Source: an uncultured Lysobacter sp.
GTDB taxonomy: Bacteria; Pseudomonadota; Gammaproteobacteria; Xanthomonadales; Xanthomonadaceae
Reading direction: 5' to 3'
DNA: 5,739 bases
Assembly: GCA_946479915.1 (NCBI GenBank)
Contig: CAMLHR010000093.1
Span: forward strand, 1 to 5,739
Below the pieces are notes generated by a model. The model did no database searches and was not told where the DNA came from. It saw only the letters and a program-made list of their open reading frames with translations. Made by a program: the position numbers and the translations under genes. Positions 1 through 4,971 of the stretch are shown here, piece by piece; the stretch's first letter is position 1; each line of letters starts with the position of its first letter.

Positions 1-498
1 CGGCCGGGTCATCATCGCCCGGGCGATCATCAGCCGCCGCTTCATGCCGCCCGAGAGGGTGCGGCTCATGCTGGTCGCCTTGTCCCACAGATAAGCGCGG
101 CGCAGCTCCTCCTCGGCCCGCACCAGCGCCTCGGCCCGCGGCACGCCGAAGAAGCCGGCGTAGTTGACCAGGATGTCGAGCGGCTTCTCGAACATGTTGA
201 AGTTGATTTCCTGCGGCACCAGCCCGAGCTGGCGCATCGCCGCGCTGCGGTCGGCGGCCAGGTCGATGCCGAACACGCGCACCTCGCCCGAGGTCTTGTT
301 GACCAGGGAACTGACGATCCCGATGAGGGTGGACTTGCCGGCGCCGTTGGGGCCGAGCAGGGCGTGGAAGTCCCCGGGCGCGACGTCGAGCGACACGCCC
401 TTCAGGGCCTGGACGCCGTTGTCGTAGGTCTTGCGCAGGTTCCGGATCGACAGCGCCGCGCTGTCGTCCGGCGAGGTGTCCGCCGGGGCTTGGGTCAT
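1..498 (-). CDS. yadG: YadG-type ABC transporter ATP-binding protein (N-terminal part, cut by the window edge)
   Basis: This is the nucleotide-binding subunit of an ABC-2 type exporter; it would hydrolyse ATP at the inner face of the cytoplasmic membrane to power a YadH-like permease, expected beyond the left edge. The visible 166 residues contain Walker A GPNGAGKST (49-57), a Q-loop with Gln96 in LVPQE, and the signature LSGGM (148-152) followed by KRRLMIARAMM. Walker B, the D-loop and the switch His lie outside the window. The stretches ALLGPNGAGKST, SSLVNKTSGEV, QLGLVPQE and LSGGMKRRLMIARA closely match E. coli YadG as I remember it, so the family call is firm although the substrate is unknown. 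The ATG at 498-496 is the only plausible start and gives an N-terminal extension of roughly a dozen residues over E. coli YadG. The Shine-Dalgarno is weak (GGA about 6 nt upstream). It is divergent from the oxidoreductase gene at 587. Confidence 0.9.
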   Translation of the reverse strand, partial: MTQAPADTSPDDSAALSIRNLRKTYDNGVQALKGVSLDVAPGDFHALLGPNGAGKSTLIGIVSSLVNKTSGEVRVFGIDLAADRSAAMRQLGLVPQEINFNMFEKPLDILVNYAGFFGVPRAEALVRAEEELRRAYLWDKATSMSRTLSGGMKRRLMIARAMMTRP

Positions 499-538
499 GT
501 TTCCACAGGGTGGCCGCGGGCCGTCGCGGCGATCCCGG

Positions 539-547
539 TAGTATAGG
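539..547. promoter_or_regulatory. Candidate divergent promoter island
   Basis: The 88-base gap between the divergent genes holds one AT-rich patch in a GC-rich surround. Read on the minus strand it gives TATACT (545-540), a 5 of 6 match to the sigma-70 -10 box, about 40 nt ahead of the yadG ATG. Read on the plus strand it gives TAGTAT (539-544), a 4 of 6 match about 42 nt ahead of the oxidoreductase GTG. No convincing -35 box stands at 16-18 bp in either direction, so this is a positional and compositional inference only. Confidence 0.3.
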
Positions 548-586
548 CGCGCTCGAAGAATCCCCCACGAAACAGGCTGTTCCAGC

Positions 587-1351
587 GTGCCCGTCCATTT
601 CCCCCTCAAGCTCGTCGAGCGCCGGATGCTCGCCCCGACCGTCGCCCACCTGAGCTTCGTCCGTGCCGACGGCCAGCCGCTGGACTTCATCCCCGGCCAG
701 TTCGTCCAGGTGCACTTCCACTACGGCGACGGCACCCCGACCAAGCGCAGCTATTCGCTGGCGACGATCCACGACCACGCGCTTGGGCCGGGCGAGGCGG
801 TCGAGATCGCGGTGAGCTACGTGCCGGGCGGCGCGGCCACCGCGCTCTTCGAGGGCCTGGACGCCGGCGGCACGATCGACGCCAGCGGTCCGTACGGCCG
901 GTTCGTGCTGATGCCGGCCGACCAGAACCGGCGTTACCTGCTGATCGGCACCGGCACCGGCGTCACGCCGTACCGCGCGATGCTGCCGCAGATCGAGCGG
1001 CAGATCGCCGAGCGCGGGCTGCAGGTCGTGCTGCTGTTCGGCGCCCGCACCCCGCAGGAGCTGCTGTACGGCGACGAGTTCCGCGCCTTCGCCGATCGCC
1101 ACCCCGGCCACTTCCGGTTCGTCCCCTGTTTCTCCCGCGAGCTCCCGGAAGCGGGCTCGCCGCAGGCGCACGCCGACGTGCGCCATGGCTACGTGCAGCA
1201 GTTCCTGGGCGAGTTCGCGCCGGACCCGGCCGGCGACATCGCCTACCTCTGCGGCAACCCGAACATGGTGGACGCCTGCTTCGAGGCCCTGAAGGACGCC
1301 GGACTGGAGGTGAAGCAGGTCCGCCGCGAGAAATACGTCTCCTCGAAGTAA
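587..1351 (+). CDS. FAD/NAD(P)H oxidoreductase, ferredoxin-NADP reductase superfamily
   Basis: A soluble cytoplasmic flavoenzyme of 254 residues that would move electrons between NAD(P)H and a one-electron carrier such as ferredoxin or flavodoxin. The FAD barrel domain comes first: PGQFVQVHF (36-44), the flavin-binding motif RSYS (54-57) and the pyrophosphate-binding GGAAT (81-85). The nicotinamide domain follows: GTGTGVTP (121-128), LLFGARTPQELLY (149-161) and CGNPNM (222-227), ending in REKYVSSK. Length and motif order are normal for a single-subunit reductase without a fused [2Fe-2S] domain. The start is GTG at 587; the next in-frame Met is residue 14 and would remove the first beta strand, so GTG is preferred even though the Shine-Dalgarno is weak (AACAGG at 571-576). 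It does not closely resemble E. coli Fpr, so no symbol is given. The physiological partner and the choice of NADH or NADPH cannot be read from the sequence. No terminator is visible before the next gene, 85 nt downstream. Confidence 0.88.
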   Translation: MPVHFPLKLVERRMLAPTVAHLSFVRADGQPLDFIPGQFVQVHFHYGDGTPTKRSYSLATIHDHALGPGEAVEIAVSYVPGGAATALFEGLDAGGTIDASGPYGRFVLMPADQNRRYLLIGTGTGVTPYRAMLPQIERQIAERGLQVVLLFGARTPQELLYGDEFRAFADRHPGHFRFVPCFSRELPEAGSPQAHADVRHGYVQQFLGEFAPDPAGDIAYLCGNPNMVDACFEALKDAGLEVKQVRREKYVSSK

Positions 1352-1394
1352 ACGTCCGTCACATTCCGGCTCCCGCCCCCGTCTGGCATCCTGA

Positions 1395-1418
1395 GTCGCG
1401 CGCATACCGCTGCGCGAC
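1395..1418. repeat. 7-bp inverted repeat ahead of the hydrolase gene
   Basis: GTCGCGC (1395-1401) is the exact reverse complement of GCGCGAC (1412-1418), with a 10-nt loop and one possible inner G-U pair. It ends about 8 nt before the GGGGAG Shine-Dalgarno of the hydrolase. No T-run follows, so it does not look like an intrinsic terminator for the upstream reductase. It could be a 5' UTR hairpin or a small operator. In DNA this GC-rich, a 7-bp match can arise by chance. Confidence 0.3.
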
Positions 1419-1436
1419 GCCTGTCCCGGGGAGCCA

Positions 1437-2960
1437 ATGCGATACCAACACACCCTGCCTGCCGCCCTGGCGGCCTTGCTGTTGCTGGCCGGCTGCGAGG
1501 CCACGCCGCCCGCCGCGCCCGCCGGCGACACCGACATCTCCGCCGACGGCGGCCTCCGCTACGGCCGGATCGCCTTCGAGCCCTGCTCGCTCACCGTGCC
1601 GCGCCTGGATCCCGTCGAGGCCCAGTGCGCGACCCTCGAGGTGCCCGAGAACCACGCTGAGCCCGACGGACGCCGGATCGAACTGGCGCTGGCGTGGATC
1701 CCCGCCCGTGGCGAGGGGGAACCCGATCCCGTGTTCATGATCGCGGGCGGCCCCGGCCAGTCCGCGCTCGAGAGCTACCCGATGCTGCACGACGCCTTCT
1801 CGGACGTGCGGCGCAACCGGCACGTCGTGCTGGTGGATGCGCGCGGCACCGGCGGCTCGCACCCGCTCGCGTGCAAGGACGACGAAGGCGAGAACGCGTT
1901 CACCGACGCGGACGACGACTCGGCGGAAGCGGCGCGCGCGTTCGCCCGGGACTGCCTGGACCAGCTCGACGACGACAGCGACCTGCGCTTCTACACCACG
2001 ACCGACCACATCCAGGACCTGGACCTGGTGCGCGAGCTGCTCGGCGCCGACCAGGTCAACCTGATCGGCATCTCGTACGGCACGCGCGTGGCGCAGCAGT
2101 ACGCCAAGCGTTATCCGGAACACACGCGCACGGTCACGCTGGACTCGGTCGTGCCGAACGACCTGGCGCTCGGCGGCGAGCACGCGCGCAACCTGGAGGA
2201 CGCGCTCACCGAGCAGTTCCGCCGGTGCCGCGAGGACGAGGCCTGCCTCGGGAACCTCGGCGACCCCGCGGAGAACCTCGCCACCGTGCGCACGGCGCTG
2301 GAGGCCGGCAACCTGGCGCCGGTGTCGTTCCGCGACCCGGTGACCGGCGAATGGCGCAGCGAGACGCCGTCCTACGGCAACCTCGCGGGCCTGCTGCGCA
2401 TGTACGCCTACCAGCCGGCGGCGGCCGCGACGCTCCCGCTGCTGCTGTCGGAGGCGGCGAAGGGTCGCTACGAGGCGCTGCTCGGGCAGTCGGCCATGCT
2501 GATGGACGACGTGTCCGACATGATCATGCACGGCATGCAGCTGTCGGTGCTGTGCACCGAGGACTACCCCGAGCTGCAGGCGGACCCCGACGACGCGGAC
2601 ACCGTCCTCGGCACCGAGCTTGTGGACTACTCGCGCGCGCAGTGCGAGGTGTGGCCCGCGGGCGAACGCCCGGCCGGGTTCCGCGAACCGGTGTCCGGCG
2701 ACGTGCCGGTGCTCGCGATCAGCGGCGAACTCGATCCGGTCACCCCGCCGCGCTACGGCGACGCGGTGGTCGAGCACCTGCCCAACGGCCGCCACCTGGT
2801 GCTGGCCGGCCAGGGCCACAACGTGATCGCCGCCGGCTGCATGCCGGAACTCTTCGCGCAGTTCCTCGAGACCGCCGACGCCAAGGCCCTCGACGCCGAC
2901 TGCCTTTCGCGCCTGCGCGCCACGCCGCCGTTCGCCGGCCACTACGGCTGGGAGCCCTGA
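1437..2960 (+). CDS. Lipoprotein alpha/beta hydrolase, tripeptidyl-aminopeptidase (TAP-like) family
   Basis: A predicted exported serine hydrolase or peptidase of 507 residues; relatives cleave short peptides from the N-terminus. The N-terminus is a lipoprotein signal with a hydrophobic core at 9-18 and lipobox LAGC, the lipidated residue being Cys20; Glu at +2 does not suggest inner-membrane retention, so the outer membrane is likely. Family marks are the oxyanion-loop motif GGPG (104-107), VLVDARGTGGS (131-141), nucleophile elbow GISYG with Ser213, and the other probable triad members Asp433 (GELDPVTPP) and His461 (GQGHN). The TAP-like C-terminal part covers roughly 365-490. Ten Cys follow Cys20 (50, 64, 146, 173, 264, 270, 373, 403, 468, 489), which fits disulfides in the periplasm. 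Residues 148-182 are strikingly acidic. The ATG at 1437 is supported by the signal peptide and by GGGGAG only 3 nt upstream. It is first in an operon, with its stop 1 nt before natA. The exact substrate is unknown. Confidence 0.88.
   Translation: MRYQHTLPAALAALLLLAGCEATPPAAPAGDTDISADGGLRYGRIAFEPCSLTVPRLDPVEAQCATLEVPENHAEPDGRRIELALAWIPARGEGEPDPVFMIAGGPGQSALESYPMLHDAFSDVRRNRHVVLVDARGTGGSHPLACKDDEGENAFTDADDDSAEAARAFARDCLDQLDDDSDLRFYTTTDHIQDLDLVRELLGADQVNLIGISYGTRVAQQYAKRYPEHTRTVTLDSVVPNDLALGGEHARNLEDALTEQFRRCREDEACLGNLGDPAENLATVRTALEAGNLAPVSFRDPVTGEWRSETPSYGNLAGLLRMYAYQPAAAATLPLLLSEAAKGRYEALLGQSAMLMDDVSDMIMHGMQLSVLCTEDYPELQADPDDADTVLGTELVDYSRAQCEVWPAGERPAGFREPVSGDVPVLAISGELDPVTPPRYGDAVVEHLPNGRHLVLAGQGHNVIAAGCMPELFAQFLETADAKALDADCLSRLRATPPFAGHYGWEP
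2950..2954 (+). promoter_or_regulatory. Shine-Dalgarno of natA inside the hydrolase gene
   Basis: GGGAG lies within the last codons of the hydrolase with a 7-nt spacer to the ATG at 2962. It fixes the natA start and implies that ribosomes ending the hydrolase can reinitiate on natA, since only one base separates the TGA from the ATG. Confidence 0.75.
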
Positions 2961-2961
2961 G

Positions 2962-3708
2962 ATGATCGAAGTCGACAACCTGCACAAGACCTTCAAGGCG
3001 AAGAGCGGCCCCGTGCACGCCGTGCGCGGCGTGGGCTTCACCGCGCGCGACGGCGAGATCACCGGCCTGCTCGGCCCCAACGGCGCCGGCAAGACGACCA
3101 CGCTGCGCATGCTCTACACGCTGATGCAGCCCGACCAGGGCCGCGTGCGCGTGGACGGCACCGACGTGGCGGTGGACGCGACCGCGGTCCGGCAGCGGCT
3201 GGGCGTGCTGCCGGACGCGCGGGGCGTCTACAAGCGGCTGACCGCGCGCGAGAACGTCGCGTACTTCGGCCGGTTGCACGGCCTGTCCGAGGCGGCGATC
3301 GCCGAACGCACCGCGAAGCTGGCCGAGACCCTGCAGATGACGGACTTCCTGGACCGTCGCACGGAGGGCTTCTCGCAGGGCCAGCGCACCAAGACCGCGA
3401 TCGCGCGGGCGCTGGTGCATTCGCCGCGCAACGTGATCCTCGACGAGCCCACCAACGGCCTGGACGTGATGACCACCCGCGGCCTGCGCGAGTTCCTGCG
3501 CCAGCTCCGCGCCGACGGTCACTGCGTGATCTTCTCCAGCCACATCATGCAGGAGGTGGCCGCGCTGTGTGACCGCATCGTGGTGATCGCAGGCGGCGAG
3601 GTGAAGGCCGAGGGCACGCCGGACGAGCTGCGCCGGCGCACCGGCGAGGACAACCTGGAGGACGCCTTCGTCCGGCTGATCGGCTCGGAGGAGGGCCTGC
3701 ACGCATGA
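2962..3708 (+). CDS. natA: NatA-type ABC transporter ATP-binding protein
   Basis: The ATPase subunit of an ABC-2 exporter, acting at the cytoplasmic face of the inner membrane with the permease encoded next. The full-length protein is 248 residues, normal for the family. In order it has Walker A GPNGAGKT (38-45), the Q-loop region GVLPDARGVYKRLT (81-94), signature FSQGQ (137-141), Walker B VILDEP (158-163), D-loop GLD (166-168) and switch His194. Two features are unusual: the Q-loop position appears to be Asp85 instead of Gln, and the signature is FSQGQ instead of LSGGQ. All other catalytic motifs are intact, so the protein should be active. NatA-NatB of Bacillus subtilis extrudes Na+, but related ATPases serve other substrates, so the name is by family resemblance. 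The gene begins 1 nt after the hydrolase stop and overlaps natB by 4 nt, which argues for one mRNA and coupled translation. Confidence 0.88.
   Translation: MIEVDNLHKTFKAKSGPVHAVRGVGFTARDGEITGLLGPNGAGKTTTLRMLYTLMQPDQGRVRVDGTDVAVDATAVRQRLGVLPDARGVYKRLTARENVAYFGRLHGLSEAAIAERTAKLAETLQMTDFLDRRTEGFSQGQRTKTAIARALVHSPRNVILDEPTNGLDVMTTRGLREFLRQLRADGHCVIFSSHIMQEVAALCDRIVVIAGGEVKAEGTPDELRRRTGEDNLEDAFVRLIGSEEGLHA
3687..3695 (+). promoter_or_regulatory. Strong Shine-Dalgarno of natB inside natA
   Basis: GGAGGAGGG precedes the natB ATG by 9 nt and is the strongest ribosome-binding site in the window. It supports the ATG at 3705, which overlaps the natA stop as ATGA. Confidence 0.75.
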
Positions 3709-4883
3709 AGACCCTGCACACCATCCTGACGGTCACGAGGAAGGAACTGGTCGACCTGTTCCGCGACCGCAAGACCGCCGCGCTCGGCCTGCTGCTCGGC
3801 CCGATCCTGTTCCCCGCGCTGATCCTCGGCATGGGGTCCATGGCGGAGAGCCGCGCGAAGACGCAGCTCGAATCCACGCTCCAGTTGCCTGTGCTCGGCG
3901 CCGAACACGCGCCAAACATGGTCGAGTTCCTCGAGAGCCAGAACATGAAGGTCCTCGAGGCGCCCGAGGACATCGACGCCCGCGTCCGTGACCAGACGCA
4001 CGAGGTCGTGCTGGTCATCCCGGCCGAGTACCCGGAGCAATGGCGCGAAAGCCGGCCGGCGCAGGTCGAGCTGGTGTACGACAGCTCGCGCCGCGACTCC
4101 GACATCCCGGTGGACCGCGTGCGCGGCGCGCTGCGGCAGTACGGCGCCACCGTCGGCACGCTGCGCGTGATCACGCGCGGCGTGAATCCCGGCGTGATGG
4201 CCGGCGTGCAGGTCGCCCAGCGCGACGTCGCCACGCCGGAGGCCAAGCGGGGCATGTTGCTCGCGTTCCTGCCGTACCTGCTGATCCTGTCGGCCTTCCT
4301 CGGTGGCGCGTACCTGGTGATCGACGTCACCGCGGGCGAGCGCGAACGGCAGTCGCTCGAACCCCTGCTGGCCACGCCCGCGCCGCGCGGCGCGATCATG
4401 AGCGGCAAGATCCTGGCCGCGTGCACATTCGGGATGCTCAGCCTGCTGCTCATCCTCGTCGCCTTCAAGGTGAGCTTCATGTTCGCGCCGGGCTCGCTCG
4501 GCCGCATCGACGTGTCGCTTCCGGTGATGGCCAAGCTGCTGCTGGTGATGCTGGTGATGGTGCTCATCGGCACCACGCTGCTCACGTTGATCGCGGCCAG
4601 CGTGAAGTCGGTGAAAGAGGCGCAGAGCTACATGAGCATCCTCATGCTGCTGCCCATCGTCCCGACGCTGGTGCTGATGATCAACCCGCTGAAGAACGAG
4701 CTGTGGCAGTTCGCGGTGCCGTTCCTGGCGCAGAACCAGATGATCATGAAGCTGGTGCGCAGCGACGCGATCAGCGCGCTGGAATGGCTGACCTACCTGG
4801 GCGCGGGCCTCGGGCTCGGCCTGGTGCTCTGGTTGCTGGCGGCGCGGCTGTACCACCAGGAGAAGCTGGCGATCTCGGCCTGA
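3705..4883 (+). CDS. natB: NatB-type ABC-2 family permease
   Basis: The membrane subunit (392 residues) of the exporter powered by the preceding ATPase. A short cytoplasmic N-terminus (KELVDLFRDRKT, 13-24) leads into a first membrane segment at about 25-44. A large soluble region at about 46-183 follows, expected on the periplasmic side. A cluster of hydrophobic segments comes next: about 184-206, 235-258, 275-298, 308-327 and 360-380. After the second membrane segment stands AGERERQSLEPLLATP (210-225), the cytoplasmic GE-x-E-R-x-S-L-E-x-L-L motif typical of ABC-2 permeases of the NatB/YhaP group. One segment, a large outer domain, then a membrane bundle is the usual plan of the family, and the length is normal. 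The start is fixed by the overlap with natA. The substrate may be Na+, by analogy with B. subtilis NatAB, or an unrelated molecule. It is the last gene of the operon; a terminator follows 16 nt after the stop. Confidence 0.85.
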   Translation: MKTLHTILTVTRKELVDLFRDRKTAALGLLLGPILFPALILGMGSMAESRAKTQLESTLQLPVLGAEHAPNMVEFLESQNMKVLEAPEDIDARVRDQTHEVVLVIPAEYPEQWRESRPAQVELVYDSSRRDSDIPVDRVRGALRQYGATVGTLRVITRGVNPGVMAGVQVAQRDVATPEAKRGMLLAFLPYLLILSAFLGGAYLVIDVTAGERERQSLEPLLATPAPRGAIMSGKILAACTFGMLSLLLILVAFKVSFMFAPGSLGRIDVSLPVMAKLLLVMLVMVLIGTTLLTLIAASVKSVKEAQSYMSILMLLPIVPTLVLMINPLKNELWQFAVPFLAQNQMIMKLVRSDAISALEWLTYLGAGLGLGLVLWLLAARLYHQEKLAISA

Positions 4884-4899
4884 GCCAAGGCCGGCAACG

Positions 4900-4932
4900 A
4901 AAAAGGCCCGGCGATTGCCGGGCCTTTTTTTT
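4900..4932. terminator. Bidirectional intrinsic terminator between natB and the tonB-like gene
   Basis: An A5 run (4900-4904) and the arm GGCCCGGC (4905-4912) are followed by the loop GATT (4913-4916), the perfect complement GCCGGGCC (4917-4924) and eight T (4925-4932). The 8-bp all-GC stem extends by five A-T pairs. On the plus strand it should end the hydrolase-natA-natB transcript. On the minus strand the A5 run becomes a T5 tail, so it can also end the convergent tonB-like transcript, whose stop codon is at 4974-4972. Confidence 0.93.
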
Positions 4933-4954
4933 CGCCGCTGAAGCGGCTCCCACA
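4932..4954 (-). repeat. REP-like palindromic element
   Basis: Read on the minus strand this is a TGTGGGA head, then the hairpin GCCGC-TTCA-GCGGC, then GA. A conserved GTGG or GTAG tetranucleotide directly before a short GC hairpin is the hallmark of REP elements linked to REP-associated tyrosine transposases (RAYT), and very similar sequences are common between genes in Xanthomonadaceae and Pseudomonas. It touches the terminator's T-run and sits between convergent gene ends, a typical REP position. Only one copy is visible here, so repetition is inferred from memory of such motifs. Confidence 0.65.
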
Positions 4955-4971
4955 TGGATGGTGGGGCTTCG

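Noticed and set aside
627..1351. A later ATG start for the oxidoreductase
   Set aside because: It would delete the first beta strand of the FAD barrel, and no better Shine-Dalgarno stands in front of it than for the GTG at 587.
1878..1982. An EF-hand calcium site at DADDDS in the hydrolase
   Set aside because: The sixth position is Ser where Gly is usual and the twelfth is Ala where Glu is required, so it does not fit the EF-hand loop pattern.
1694..2965. A 423-codon plus-strand frame overlapping the hydrolase
   Set aside because: It is an Arg/Ala/Gly/Pro-rich out-of-frame product of codon bias, with no ribosome-binding site or motif.
1359..3110. A 583-codon open frame on the minus strand covering the whole hydrolase gene
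   Set aside because: It is a shadow of the plus-strand gene in GC-rich DNA: the translation is low-complexity Arg/Ala/Val/His-rich with no recognisable domain, while the plus strand carries lipobox, GISYG and triad motifs.
3519..4955. A 478-codon open frame on the minus strand opposite natB
   Set aside because: The translation is a Gln/His/Arg/Asp-rich string with no domain, and it runs through the terminator hairpin. The plus strand encodes a clear ABC-2 permease.
4949..4965. A second small inverted repeat (CCCAC ... GTGGG) that could make a paired REP unit with the palindrome beside it
   Set aside because: It has only five base pairs, and the second arm lacks the following GCCGC hairpin, so a true inverted second REP copy is not supported.
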